A stretch of DNA of 64,000 nucleotides, from the NCBI RefSeq assembly GCF_023898865.1, contig NZ_JAGSOV010000006.1, positions 1-64,000 on the forward strand, written 5' to 3'. Both the position numbers and the translations under genes were made by a program. The notes beneath the pieces were generated by a model. That model saw only the letters and a list, made by a program, of their open reading frames with translations, ran no database searches and was not told the DNA's origin. Within the stretch, counting starts at the first letter, position 1, and every line of letters begins with the position of its first letter. Below are positions 43,719 to 52,344 of the stretch, one piece after another. This stretch comes from Pseudonocardia humida (GTDB lineage Bacteria; Actinomycetota; Actinomycetes; Mycobacteriales; Pseudonocardiaceae).

Positions 43719-45053
43719 TCACGACCGGGCCGCCGTCCAGCGGGCCGCGGGGGCGAACAGGCCGCGCGGGTCGAGGGCGGCGCGCAGCGCGTCGAGTCGG
43801 GCGAGGGCGTCCGGGCCGAACGCGCGGCGGATGCGGGCGCCGGCCACCGCGTCGGGTGGGCCGGCGAAGTTGGGCATCGCGCCGCCGGTCGACCACGGCT
43901 CCAGCCGCGCCAGGACGGCGTCGACCGCGGCGGGCACGGCGTCGGCGATCGGCGGGGCGAGCACGCCGAGGGCGTGCAGGGTGAAGGCGGCGTCGCGGCC
44001 CGGCGCGGCGCTGGGCACCGCCGGGGGCCCGCCGACCGCCCCGCCGAGCAGCCGCAGCTCGGCCGCCGCGATCGGCAGGCCGGTGGCGACCGAGGTGACG
44101 TCGGCGAACGCCTCGACCGCGGCCGGGGGCAGGGCGGCGAGCAGGACCCCGCGCTCGTGCACCGGCATCGGGGTGGTCGGGTCGGCGTGGATGGCGCCGA
44201 GGGCGGCGTAGGGCAGCACGCCCAGGCCGTCGAGCAGCGGGGTGGCCGCGGCCCGCAGCGGCGCCACCAGCCGCTGCCCCTGCGCCGGGTCGCCGACGTG
44301 CGCGACCCGCACGTGCACCACCGGCCGCCCGCGCAGCGGCTCGGGCAGCTCCGGCGCGGACGGCAGGTTGAGCCGGGCCAGCGAGCTGCTCGTCGAGGCG
44401 GGCAGGGTCGCGGTCCAGTCGCGCCAGGCGCGCAGCACGGTCCGGGCGACGTCGGCGGAGAACCACAACCCGCCGCCGTAGACCTCGCGGATGCCGACCA
44501 GGCCCATGGTCAGCCCGGTGACGAGCCCGAACGCGGCCCCGCCGCCCCGGATCGCCCAGAACAGCTCCGGATCGCCGACGGCGTCGACGCGGCGGAACCC
44601 GCCGTCCGCGGTGACCACGTCCAGGGCCAGCACGTGGTCGGCGGCCAGCCCGAACGTGCGCGCGACCGGCCCGAGCCCGCCGCCGAGGGTGTAGCCGACC
44701 ACTCCCACGCCGGGCGCGGAGCCGGCCAACCCGCCCAGCCCGAACGGCGCGGCCGCGTCGAGCACCTGCTGCCAGGTGGCGCCGGCCCCGACGGTGGCGG
44801 TGCGCGCGACCGGGTCGATCGAGACGTCGGCCAGGCCGGCCGTGTCGACCAGGATCGTGCCCGGCCCGGTGGGCCCGGCGCCGTGCCCGGTCGCGCGGAC
44901 CGCGACGGTCCGCCCGGTCTCCCGGGCGAGCCGGACCGCGGCCACCACGTCGGCCGGCGCGGTGGCGCGCACCACGAGATCGGGGTGGTGGGGGGTCGAG
45001 GTGTTGAAGCCGGGGTCGATCCCGGCGGCTGCCGGGACGGTGGGGACGCTCAT
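43719..45053 (-). CDS. FAD-linked oxidase (berberine-bridge/6-hydroxynicotine-oxidase-like), predicted BTAD target
   Basis: The 444-residue protein follows the PCMH FAD-binding fold: DLVVRATAPADVVAAVRLAR, TVAVRATGHGAG with the histidine that often binds FAD covalently, GLAGSAPGVGVVGYTLGGGL and DPELFWAIRGGGAAFGLVTG. The C-terminal LDPRGLFAPAARW is typical of BBE-like oxidases. It oxidises alcohols, amines or sugars with oxygen. ATG 45053 lies downstream of heptamer repeats matching those beside the regulator gene. It is encoded convergently with that regulator. Confidence 0.88.
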   Translation of the reverse strand: MSVPTVPAAAGIDPGFNTSTPHHPDLVVRATAPADVVAAVRLARETGRTVAVRATGHGAGPTGPGTILVDTAGLADVSIDPVARTATVGAGATWQQVLDAAAPFGLGGLAGSAPGVGVVGYTLGGGLGPVARTFGLAADHVLALDVVTADGGFRRVDAVGDPELFWAIRGGGAAFGLVTGLTMGLVGIREVYGGGLWFSADVARTVLRAWRDWTATLPASTSSSLARLNLPSAPELPEPLRGRPVVHVRVAHVGDPAQGQRLVAPLRAAATPLLDGLGVLPYAALGAIHADPTTPMPVHERGVLLAALPPAAVEAFADVTSVATGLPIAAAELRLLGGAVGGPPAVPSAAPGRDAAFTLHALGVLAPPIADAVPAAVDAVLARLEPWSTGGAMPNFAGPPDAVAGARIRRAFGPDALARLDALRAALDPRGLFAPAARWTAARS

Positions 45054-45107
45054 GCGGGCCTCCGAGGAGCGGGTCTGTAGCTGACCCGCCCAGCGGACCG
45101 CGCGCCG

Positions 45108-45136
45108 CTGGGAAGGCGCGCAGAACCGACTGAGAG
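45108..45136. promoter_or_regulatory. SARP-type heptamer repeats upstream of the FAD oxidase
   Basis: On the plus strand CTGGGAA (45108), CGCAGAA (45119) and CTGAGAG (45130) stand at exact 11-bp steps with four-base spacers. The first and third match those at 40660 and 40682. Orientation relative to the downstream gene is the same in both promoters, and the nearest repeat is 44 to 55 bases from each start codon. Confidence 0.6.
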
Positions 45137-45219
45137 CCCTCGCTCGCCGGCGCGGCCGGGATCCGCGGTGGTCGCCCGGCGCTTCCCGCGGCGACACCAG
45201 GCCGCTAACGTCGGCGTTG

Positions 45220-45230
45220 TCAATCGTTGA
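45220..45230. promoter_or_regulatory. Short palindrome upstream of the MarR gene
   Basis: TCAATCGTTGA is a perfect palindrome with a three-base centre, placed 16 bases before ATG 45247 and overlapping its GAGGAG site. MarR proteins often repress themselves from sites of this kind. It is short, so chance is possible. Confidence 0.35.
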
Positions 45231-45246
45231 GGAGATCAAGCAAATC

Positions 45247-45672
45247 ATGTCCCCGCTGGCCGACGACCTCGGCTTCCTGCTCTCCCGCGCGAGCGGGCTG
45301 GTCGTGCGGGCCACCAACGAGTCGCTGGCCGAAATCGGCCTGCGAGTGCGGCCCTACTCGGTGCTGGTCCTGGCCTGCGACCACGAGGGCGGCATCAGCC
45401 AGCGCGACCTCGCCGCCGCGCTCGGCCTTGACCCCAGCCAGGTCGTCGCGCTGGTCGACGAGCTGGCCGGGCGCGGGCTCGTGCGGCGCGCCCCCTCCCC
45501 CGACGACCGCCGCACGAAGCTGGTCGCCGCGACCGCGCGGGGCCGGGAGCTGCGCGAGCGCGCCGCGCAGCTGGCCGGCGCGGGCGGCCGACGGCAGCTG
45601 GGCCGGCTCACCGCCGCCGAGCAGGCGACCCTGCGCGACCTGCTCGCCCGCGTGGTCGCCGACCCGGCCTGA
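45247..45672 (+). CDS. MarR-family transcriptional regulator
   Basis: The 141-residue winged-helix protein reads LRVRPYSVLVLACDHEGGIS, QRDLAAALGLDPSQVVALVD and ELAGRGLVRRAPSPDDRRTK, the MarR wing with DDRR. ATG 45247 follows GAGGAG; an upstream TTG at 45217 is open but unlikely since it would include the palindrome. It is divergent from the FAD oxidase, which it may also control. Confidence 0.88.
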   Translation: MSPLADDLGFLLSRASGLVVRATNESLAEIGLRVRPYSVLVLACDHEGGISQRDLAAALGLDPSQVVALVDELAGRGLVRRAPSPDDRRTKLVAATARGRELRERAAQLAGAGGRRQLGRLTAAEQATLRDLLARVVADPA

Positions 45673-45740
45673 CCCGCGGCGGCGAACGGCGCGGTGGCCA
45701 CCCGCACGACCCCGGGCTCGTCGAACCGGTCCTGCCCGGG

Positions 45741-45761
45741 CACCTGAGCCGCTTTCAGGTG
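45741..45761 (+). other. Hairpin in the leader of the GGDEF gene
   Basis: CACCTGA and TCAGGTG form a perfect seven-base-pair stem over a seven-base loop, 58 bases before the start codon. The following TGATGTCG is also found, at a similar distance from its start, in the leader of the GGDEF remnant at 19.2 kb. It may be a terminator of the MarR gene or a conserved leader element. Confidence 0.4.
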
Positions 45762-45818
45762 ATGTCGCATCCGGCCCGCGCAGGCGATGATCGCCCATCG
45801 GCACGAAAGGAACGGTCG

Positions 45819-47351
45819 ATGGGCGTACCACCGAGCCGGCACTCCGCACCGGCCATCCCCGCGGCCGTCGCCGTCACGGCGCTCGCCGTCGGTGCGCTCT
45901 TCCTGCCCGACCTCCCCGGCCTGGACCAGACGCTGGTGGCCAACCTGGTCGCGCTGGTCACCTCGGCGATGGCGGCCGCGTGCGGGTTCTGGCGCGCGTC
46001 GCGCTCCACCGGGCGCCGCCGCCACGCCTGGACCGCCCTCGGGGCCGGGCTCGCCTGCTGGGCCGTCGGCGAGGCGATCTGGACGTGGTTGCAGGCCACC
46101 GGCCGGGAGCCCTTCCCCTCGGTCGCCGACCTGGCCTTCCTCGGGTTCGGCCCGCTGACCTGCGTCGGGCTGCTACTGATGCCGGTCCGCGGCGGACGGG
46201 TGCGGCGGCTGCAGAGCGTCATCGACGGGCTCGCCGCGAGCACGGCGCTGCTGCTGATCAGCTGGGCCACCGCGCTGGGGGCCGCGGTGCGCACGGCCGA
46301 GGACGTCCGACCGCTGGCCTCGGCCGTGTCGGTGGTCTACCCCGTCCTCGACATCGCGGTCGCGGTGCTGGCGGTGCTCACGATGGCCCGCGTGCCGGCC
46401 GGGGCGCCCCGGCGGCCGCTGGCCCTGCTGACCGTCGGGCTGCTCGTGCTCAGCGTCGCCGACAGCGCGTTCGTCTTCCTCACCGCGACCGAGGGCTACG
46501 AGCCCGGGACCGTCCTGGACGTCACCTGGAACCTCGGGTTCGGCTGCATGGCCGTCGCGGCGCTGCTCGACCCCGGCCGCGACTGGCGACGGCGACGCCG
46601 CACGACCCGCGAGGCGATCGTGCCCTCCGGCGGGCTGCTGCCCTACCTGCCGGTCGCCCTCGCCCTCATCGTGGTCAGCGGCACCGAGGTGACCGGGCGG
46701 AGCTCGTCGCTGCTCGAGAAGCTGGCCACGCTCGTGCTGATCGCCCTTCTGCTGGCCCGCCAGTACCTGGCGCTGCGCCAGAACGCCGCGCTGGTGGCGC
46801 GCGTCGCGGCCCGGGAGGAGGAGCTGCAGCACGCGGCCCACCACGACGCCCTGACCGGCCTGGCCAACCGCACGAAGTTCCGCGAGCGGCTCGAGCACGC
46901 CCTCGGGCTGCACGCCCGCGACCGGCGCCCGGTCGGCCTGGTCTTCCTCGACCTCGACGACTTCAAGCTGGTCAACGACACGCTCGGGCACGCGGCCGGC
47001 GACGCGCTGCTGATCGGCGTGGCCGGGCGCATCGCCGGACTGGCCCGCGCCGGCGACACGGTCGCCCGCCTCGGCGGCGACGAGTTCGCGGTGCTGCTGG
47101 AGTCCGGCGACGACGCCGAGCGCTGCGCGGCGCGCATCGCCGATGCGCTGCGCGCGCCGTTCCCGATCGCGGGCCGGCAGCTCACCGCGCAGGTCAGCGC
47201 CGGGGCGGTGCAGCTCGGGGAGCCCGACGACCCGGTCGACGCCGACGAGCTGCTCGCCCGCGCCGACTACGGGATGTACACCCACAAGTACGCCCGCAAG
47301 CAGCTGCCGGGGAGCCGACCGCGCCGACCCGTACCCCTCGACCAGAGCTGA
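45819..47351 (+). CDS. Membrane-bound diguanylate cyclase (GGDEF)
   Basis: The 510-residue protein has about ten hydrophobic segments in its first 340 residues, with RPFPSVADLAFLGFGP-type text as in actinobacterial membrane GGDEF proteins (here EPFPSVADLAFLGFGP). A short coiled region and a GGDEF domain follow: HHDALTGLANRTKFRERLEH, VFLDLDDFKLVNDTLGHAAG and RLGGDEFAVLLE. The catalytic GGDEF loop is intact, so it should make cyclic di-GMP from GTP. No EAL domain is attached. ATG 45819 has AAAGGA upstream. Confidence 0.92.
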   Translation: MGVPPSRHSAPAIPAAVAVTALAVGALFLPDLPGLDQTLVANLVALVTSAMAAACGFWRASRSTGRRRHAWTALGAGLACWAVGEAIWTWLQATGREPFPSVADLAFLGFGPLTCVGLLLMPVRGGRVRRLQSVIDGLAASTALLLISWATALGAAVRTAEDVRPLASAVSVVYPVLDIAVAVLAVLTMARVPAGAPRRPLALLTVGLLVLSVADSAFVFLTATEGYEPGTVLDVTWNLGFGCMAVAALLDPGRDWRRRRRTTREAIVPSGGLLPYLPVALALIVVSGTEVTGRSSSLLEKLATLVLIALLLARQYLALRQNAALVARVAAREEELQHAAHHDALTGLANRTKFRERLEHALGLHARDRRPVGLVFLDLDDFKLVNDTLGHAAGDALLIGVAGRIAGLARAGDTVARLGGDEFAVLLESGDDAERCAARIADALRAPFPIAGRQLTAQVSAGAVQLGEPDDPVDADELLARADYGMYTHKYARKQLPGSRPRRPVPLDQS

Positions 47352-47387
47352 TGCGGTGCCGCCGGGACCAGGGGGCCGCGCCGGAGC

Positions 47388-47513
47388 TCAGAGCCCGAAG
47401 GCACCGCCCTCGACCGGGATGAGCACCCCGATGCCGACCAGCAGCAGGAACACCGCGCAGAACACGGCCACCCCCGCGGGCCCGACGGTGGCGAAGACCG
47501 GCACCCCGAGCAC
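47388..47513 (-). CDS. 41-residue single-helix membrane protein
   Basis: GGGGGAGG lies seven bases before GTG 47513 on the minus strand. The frame reads MLGVPVFATVGPAGVAVFCA, VFLLLVGIGVLIPVEGG and AFGL, then stops. It contains one clear membrane helix. The gene begins 76 bases after the MFS gene stop on the same strand, so it could be an accessory subunit of that transporter. It is below the usual gene-calling length. It could also be the eroded end of another membrane gene. Confidence 0.5.
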   Translation of the reverse strand: MLGVPVFATVGPAGVAVFCAVFLLLVGIGVLIPVEGGAFGL

Positions 47514-47589
47514 CGCCACCCCTCCCCCACCGATCCCGGCGGGGTGGATCACACCACCCGCCGTCCGGTGGGGTCGGGGCGCCCCGCGG

Positions 47590-48915
47590 TCAGTCGGCCG
47601 AGGCGGTGGGCGCGAGCACCGCGTCGCCCGCGGCGGTCCCGGCCAGCTGCGAGCGCCGCCACGGGCCCTCGAAGAACAGGATCGCGATGCCGAACGCGGC
47701 CAGGCAGACCAGCGAGACGATCAGCCAGCCCGACCAGCCCACCGACGCCACGACCAGCGGCGCCACCAGCAGCACGACCACCGCGATGACCTTGGTGACG
47801 AACGCGAACAGACCCCACGCGGTGCCCTGCAGGCGCGGGTCGATGTCCTCGGCGTTCTCCGAGAAGTTCGCCATCCACGGCGCGTAGGCCAGCGCCAGGC
47901 TGCCGCCCAGCAGCATCCCGGTGATCATCAGCCCGATCGTCGAGGTGCTCTCCGGGTTGCCGGTCATCCAGATCAGCACGCCCAGCACGACCAGGGCGAG
48001 CGCGGTGCCGACCGCGGCGAAGGGGCGGCGCAGCTGGAGGCGGTCGGAGTACCGCCCGGCCGCGATGAGCACGACGATGTCCAGGATCCAGAACGCGGTC
48101 ATGATCTGCGAGGCCTCGGCCGGGGTGACGCCGAAGGTCGCCACGAGCATCGTCTGGCCGAACACGAGCAGCGTGATGTAGATGACCAGCCAGGACGAGA
48201 TGCCCAGCACGTGCGCCCAGATGCAGCGGCTGCGCAGCAGGTCGGCCATGCGCGGCTCGCGCGACTCGGTGGCCTTGCCCACGGCGGTGAGCTCGGTCTG
48301 GCGGATGGTGGCCTTGAGCGCCGGCGAGAGCTCGGCGATGTTGGCCGCGATCACGATCGAGACCACGAGCGAGACCGCGCCCATGATCACGAACTGGGAC
48401 TGCCAGTTGCCGAAGAGGTTGAGCGTGGCCGCGGCGATGGCCGCGGACAGGAAGTTCGCCCCGACCGGGCCCCAGGTCCAGAAGCCGAACGCCGTGGCAC
48501 GGCCCATCCGCGGGGAGAAGTCGCGCACGAGCGGGGCGGTGCAGGCGATCGCGATGCCGTCGACGAACGACAGCACGCACCGCACCACCAGCAGCTCGCC
48601 GGGGGTGGTCACCAGGGTCATCGCGAAGCACAGCAAAGCGGTGATCAGCATGGCCGGGACCAGGAGCTTGACCCGCCCGACCTTGTCGGTCATCCGACCG
48701 GCCAGTATCCCGGACACCGCCCCGGCGATCGCGGCCGCCGCGGAGATCGCGCCGTAGGTCGGCAGCGTCATCTGCAGGTCGTCGAGCAGCAGCGGGACCA
48801 CCGGCGCGATCGCCGCCTCGTAGGAGGTGATGAGGCTGGCGAGCACGGCCATCGTGAGCAGGAACGCGCGGCGTCGCCCGGTCGGATAGCTGTCGAGGTA
48901 CCGCACGTAGGACAC
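47590..48915 (-). CDS. MFS transporter (polar metabolite type)
   Basis: The protein has twelve hydrophobic segments and the MFS loop GRMTDKVGRVKLLVPAMLI between helices 2 and 3, with a mirrored GRYSDRLQLRRPF in the second half. LITSYEAAIAPVVPLLLDDL is the helix-1 region of metabolite:proton symporters. I chose GTG 48915 (MSYVRYLDSYP) because GGGGGAG stands eight bases upstream; ATG 48957 is a longer alternative. It follows a luciferase-like gene on the same strand, which may act on the imported compound. Confidence 0.85.
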   Translation of the reverse strand: MSYVRYLDSYPTGRRRAFLLTMAVLASLITSYEAAIAPVVPLLLDDLQMTLPTYGAISAAAAIAGAVSGILAGRMTDKVGRVKLLVPAMLITALLCFAMTLVTTPGELLVVRCVLSFVDGIAIACTAPLVRDFSPRMGRATAFGFWTWGPVGANFLSAAIAAATLNLFGNWQSQFVIMGAVSLVVSIVIAANIAELSPALKATIRQTELTAVGKATESREPRMADLLRSRCIWAHVLGISSWLVIYITLLVFGQTMLVATFGVTPAEASQIMTAFWILDIVVLIAAGRYSDRLQLRRPFAAVGTALALVVLGVLIWMTGNPESTSTIGLMITGMLLGGSLALAYAPWMANFSENAEDIDPRLQGTAWGLFAFVTKVIAVVVLLVAPLVVASVGWSGWLIVSLVCLAAFGIAILFFEGPWRRSQLAGTAAGDAVLAPTASAD

Positions 48916-48964
48916 CTTCACGACTCCCCCTGTCGTCGTTGACGTGTCGAGGACCATCCAGCCG

Positions 48965-48990
48965 GGACCGGATCCTAGAACCGGTTTCTG
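48965..48990. promoter_or_regulatory. Possible operator/promoter of the MFS gene
   Basis: AACCGGTT (48979-48986) is a perfect palindrome within AGAACCGGTTTCT. On the minus strand TAGGAT just beyond it could be a -10. The combination suggests a repressor site next to the transporter promoter, but the match is short and no regulator gene lies beside it. Confidence 0.3.
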
Positions 48991-49063
48991 AGTCTGGGCC
49001 CCGGTGGCGGGAAGTCAAGAGTCGATCGGCCGCACCCCGAAGCGGATTCGGGCGAGCGGGGCG

Positions 49064-49981
49064 CTACCCGGCAGCGAGCCCCGTGAGCAGGGCCCGCGTG
49101 CGCTTGCGGGAGGCCGACCGGTCGTCCCCGACGGGGAACGGCGCCGCCCAGACGTCGGTCGCCCCGGCCTCGAACAGCGCCCGGATCCCCGCCTCGACGG
49201 CGGCCTCGTCGCCGACCAGGACGGCGTCGCCCGGGCCGGCCACCCCGCCGTGGGCCAGGATGCGCTGGTAGTTCGGGAGGGTGCCGTAAACGGAGTAGAC
49301 CGAGGCGGCCTCCGCGCGGGCCTCGGCGACGTCGTCGTGCACGGCGACCGGCAGCCCGGCGACGATCCGGGGCTGCGCCCGCCCGGCGGCCGCTGCCGCC
49401 TCGCGGATGCGCGGGGCGACGTGCTTCTCGATGGCGGTGGCGGTGCCCATCCAGAGGATGGTGCCCGCGGTGCGCTGCCCGGCGACCCGCAGCAGCCGCG
49501 GCCCGAGCGCCGCCAGCAGCAGCGGCACCGGACCGCCCTCGGGCAGCGCGGGCGGCTGGGCCCGCACCCGGTACTCCTGCCCGTCGAACGACACCGCTTC
49601 GCCGCGCAGCAGCGGCGCCAGGACGCCGATGTACTCCTCGGTGTGCCGGCCGGGGGTCGCGAAGGACATCCCGTACCGGTCCTGGATGACCGGCCGGTGC
49701 GAGGGCCCGATCCCGAGCGTGAACCGCCGGCCCCCGATGGCCGCTGCGGTGCCGGTGGCCCGGCCGGCCTGCAGGACCGGGTGGCAGGTGTAGCTGGGCA
49801 GCACGGCGGTGCCCAGCTCGATGCTGGAGGTGGCCCGCCCGGCCAGCGCCATCGCGACCAGCGGGTCGCCCAGCACGGCGCTGGGGTACCAGAGCGCGGC
49901 GAAGCCGTCGGCCTCCGCCCGCTCGGCCTGGCGCACCACCTGCTCCACGCTCGTCCCGAAGCCGGTCAGTCCGATGCGCAT
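49064..49981 (-). CDS. LLM-class F420-dependent oxidoreductase
   Basis: The 305-residue TIM-barrel protein reads MRIGLTGFGTSVEQVVRQAE, EADGFAALWYPSAVLGDPLV, SSIELGTAVLPSYTCHPVLQ and RRFTLGIGPSHRPVIQDRYG, the F420-type luciferase pattern (TIGR03564-like). ATG 49981 matches the usual family start; an in-frame start 17 codons upstream is less likely. It is followed by the MFS gene on the same strand about 106-150 bases away. Confidence 0.85.
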   Translation of the reverse strand: MRIGLTGFGTSVEQVVRQAERAEADGFAALWYPSAVLGDPLVAMALAGRATSSIELGTAVLPSYTCHPVLQAGRATGTAAAIGGRRFTLGIGPSHRPVIQDRYGMSFATPGRHTEEYIGVLAPLLRGEAVSFDGQEYRVRAQPPALPEGGPVPLLLAALGPRLLRVAGQRTAGTILWMGTATAIEKHVAPRIREAAAAAGRAQPRIVAGLPVAVHDDVAEARAEAASVYSVYGTLPNYQRILAHGGVAGPGDAVLVGDEAAVEAGIRALFEAGATDVWAAPFPVGDDRSASRKRTRALLTGLAAG

Positions 49982-50188
49982 CCGGGCACCATCCACTTCC
50001 TCGTGGGGCGGGCCCGAGTCGTCGTCGGGCACCTCGGCGACAACATAACAAGCGTTCAGGCCGCGGTGATCGTCCGACCGGGCCGACCAGTGCGCGGGCT
50101 CGCCGCACCGTGGAAGCCCACCGGAACGGCGATGTCCGCGGACCGCCGCAGTCCTCGGTGGTCTGGCCGCCGTTCGATGATGGTGCGA

Positions 50189-51430
50189 TCAGGCCTCGTC
50201 GTCGTCAGGGTCCCGGCGTCGCCACCGTCGCAGTGCAGGATGCGTTCCCGCGATCACGGCCACCGCCAGCACGCAGGCCAGCCCGCCGCTGACGGCCGCG
50301 GCCGAGGCCGAGGCCAGGCCGGCGACGAGCCCTGCCCGCGCGTCGCCGAGTCCGGGCCCACCCGCACCGACGGCGTACTGCGCCGAGTTGATTCGGCCGC
50401 GGAATCCGTCGGGTGTCTCCAGCTGCACGAGCGTTCCTCCCGAGATCACCGAAACGCTGTCCGCGGCGCCCGCGATGGCCAGGCACGTCAGTGTCGCGGC
50501 GAGGCCGTCGACCAGGCCGAACCCGGCCAGCGCCAGCCCCCACACCCCGACCGAACCGAGCATCACCGCGCCAGGTCGGGCGGCGCTGGTGACCGCGCCC
50601 GACAGCAGCCCGGACGCTATGCCGCCGACCGCGACTGCGGTGAGGAGCAGTCCGAGGGTGTGCGGGTCGCCGCCGAAGCGCTCCTGGTTGATGGCCGGGA
50701 ACAGTGCGACCGGGATCGCCAGCACGGTCGCGGCCAGGTCGGTCGCCAGTACCCCGCGCAGTGCCGGGCGTCGCCAGAGGAACGCGAGTCCCTCGCCGGT
50801 GGCGCGCAGTCCCGCCCGTGGTGTGCCGCCCTCGGGACGCATGGAGGGCAGCCGGGCCACCCCGTAAAGCGAGAGCAGAATCGCGAGGGCGTCGACGGCA
50901 TAGGCCCAGCCCAGACCCCAGCGGGCCAGCACCACCCCGGCTACCGCCGGGCCGACGAGCATCGCCACCTGGAACGCGAGGATCTCCAGCGCCACCCCGG
51001 CCGCGACCTGGGGCCGCGGCAGCAGCCGGGGGATGAACGCCCGCCGCGACGCGAAGCCCAGCGCGGTGCAGGACGTCTGCGCGGCGACCAGGGCCAGGAC
51101 CAGCGCCGCAGACTCGAGACCGGCCACCGCCTGCGCCGCCAGCAACGCCGCTGCGACGACCGCACCCACGCTGGTCAGCAGCACCACGCGGCGGCGATCG
51201 AACGTGTCGGCGATCGTCCCTCCGACGAGGCCGAGCACGATCGTCGGAACGGCCGTCGCCACACCGATCGCGCCGGTCCACAACGGGCTGCGGGTCAGCT
51301 CCCACACCTGGTAGAGCACCGCGACGACGGCCATCTGCCCGCTGAACCGGATCGCCACCGTCCCGCTCCACAGTCGGCGGAACTCCGGCGATGTCCGCAG
51401 CGGGCCGATGTCCAGAAGTCCCGTCCGCAC
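50189..51430 (-). CDS. MFS exporter (enterobactin-exporter-like DHA3 type)
   Basis: The 413-residue protein has twelve helices and starts LRTSPEFRRLWSGTVAIRFS, GQMAVVAVLYQVWELT, then VGGTIADTFDRRRVVLLTS in the MFS loop and FRGRINSAQYAVGAGGPGLG late in the chain. These are features of the DHA3/EntS group that exports drugs and siderophores. GTG 51430 follows GAGGAG. The MarR gene lies 130 bases upstream on the same strand, so MarR control of this exporter is likely. Confidence 0.87.
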   Translation of the reverse strand: MRTGLLDIGPLRTSPEFRRLWSGTVAIRFSGQMAVVAVLYQVWELTRSPLWTGAIGVATAVPTIVLGLVGGTIADTFDRRRVVLLTSVGAVVAAALLAAQAVAGLESAALVLALVAAQTSCTALGFASRRAFIPRLLPRPQVAAGVALEILAFQVAMLVGPAVAGVVLARWGLGWAYAVDALAILLSLYGVARLPSMRPEGGTPRAGLRATGEGLAFLWRRPALRGVLATDLAATVLAIPVALFPAINQERFGGDPHTLGLLLTAVAVGGIASGLLSGAVTSAARPGAVMLGSVGVWGLALAGFGLVDGLAATLTCLAIAGAADSVSVISGGTLVQLETPDGFRGRINSAQYAVGAGGPGLGDARAGLVAGLASASAAAVSGGLACVLAVAVIAGTHPALRRWRRRDPDDDEA

Positions 51431-51560
51431 TACGTCTCCTCGCGAAGTGAGACAGCGGCCGATGACCCGTGGCTGTGCCGACCCAGGCACGTCCCAGCCG
51501 GCCGAACCCGAATCCGCTGGGCCGCAACGGGCCGGCGCCGCGCTGTCGGCCTCGGCCCGG

Positions 51561-52172
51561 TCACCTGTTCGCACCAGGTCCCGATGTCGTCGAGCCGGCA
51601 TCGGGATCAGCGTCGTCGTCCGGGCCGCCGGCATCGCCGGTCGTCTCCTGCCGTGCTGCCTTCTGGTCGTCCGGCGGCTGGGGAGGCATGGCGCCACCGA
51701 TGAGGTCGGAGATCCGGTCCTTCATGCTGCGCCGGCGCAGCGCCTCCGTGGTGGCGATCACCGCTCGGCTCAGGGAGTGAGGCATGACCTCGTCGTCGAG
51801 CTGAGCAACCGCTTGTTCGGTGGCCCGCCACTCCGCCTCGAGGAACGGTACGAGCGAGCGGCCCCGCTCGGTGAGGGTGATCCGCCGGGTGCGCGCGTCC
51901 TCGCCGGGCTCGGAGTCGATCAGTCCTTCCCGGCGCATGCCGGCCAGGGTCTGGCTGATCGCCGAGTGGGTGCGACCGAGCGACTCGGCGAGCTCGCGGA
52001 TCGTCAGTGGCCCGGTGTGGGCCAGTCGGATCAGGGGATGGACGTACCGCGGGCGCACGTCGTGCAGGCCCCGGGCTGCGTAGACGTTCTCGATCTCAGC
52101 CTCGATCTCGGCGAGCAGGTCCCGCAGCGGCTGCCACCGACCTCGGGACCTCGTGGGATCCGAAGATGTCAC
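51561..52172 (-). CDS. MarR-family regulator of the MFS exporter, leaderless
   Basis: The winged helix reads VRPRYVHPLIRLAHTGPLTI, RELAESLGRTHSAISQTLAG and EDARTRRITLTERGRSLVPF. A basic/acidic low-complexity tail of about 40 residues (PQPPDDQKAARQETTGDAGG) follows. GTG 52172 lies six bases after the -10 TATATT (52179-52184 on the minus strand), which implies a leaderless mRNA. The exporter gene follows on the same strand, the common MarR-MFS arrangement. Confidence 0.87.
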   Translation of the reverse strand: MTSSDPTRSRGRWQPLRDLLAEIEAEIENVYAARGLHDVRPRYVHPLIRLAHTGPLTIRELAESLGRTHSAISQTLAGMRREGLIDSEPGEDARTRRITLTERGRSLVPFLEAEWRATEQAVAQLDDEVMPHSLSRAVIATTEALRRRSMKDRISDLIGGAMPPQPPDDQKAARQETTGDAGGPDDDADPDAGSTTSGPGANR

Positions 52173-52178
52173 AGTGCT

Positions 52179-52184
52179 AATATA
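52179..52184 (-). promoter_or_regulatory. -10 element of the MarR-MFS unit
   Basis: TATATT is one of the few AT-only hexamers in the window and is spaced for transcription to begin at the GTG start codon. The surrounding GCTGTTATATTAGCAC is AT-rich and could be where MarR binds its own promoter. Confidence 0.5.
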
Positions 52185-52344
52185 ACAGCGCTGCCACATC
52201 CCGGGGACGCATGCCCTGGCCCTCGGGCGGTTGGCCCACCGCCTCCGCTGACCGGCGCCGCACGTTGGCGCCCCCCGCCACCGCCTGGGCGTCGACGAGC
52301 GGTGAGCGCACACCGGTGGACACGCGCACCGGCGCGGTACTGCA

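Noticed and set aside
43614..43720. GAGCGGGTG and CACCCGCTC inverted repeat as a terminator of the BTAD gene
   Set aside because: The arms match but the loop is about 90 bases and the right arm overlaps the stop codon of the convergent gene, so it is unlikely to fold as a terminator.
41218..44211. A 997-residue plus-strand frame
   Set aside because: It is the third-frame shadow of the BTAD regulator and is rich in Arg/Gly/Ala with no motif.
50189..52172. The MarR/MFS pair as a recently acquired island
   Set aside because: Base use looked slightly less GC-rich, but there are no flanking repeats, tRNA or mobility genes, and I could not compute composition.
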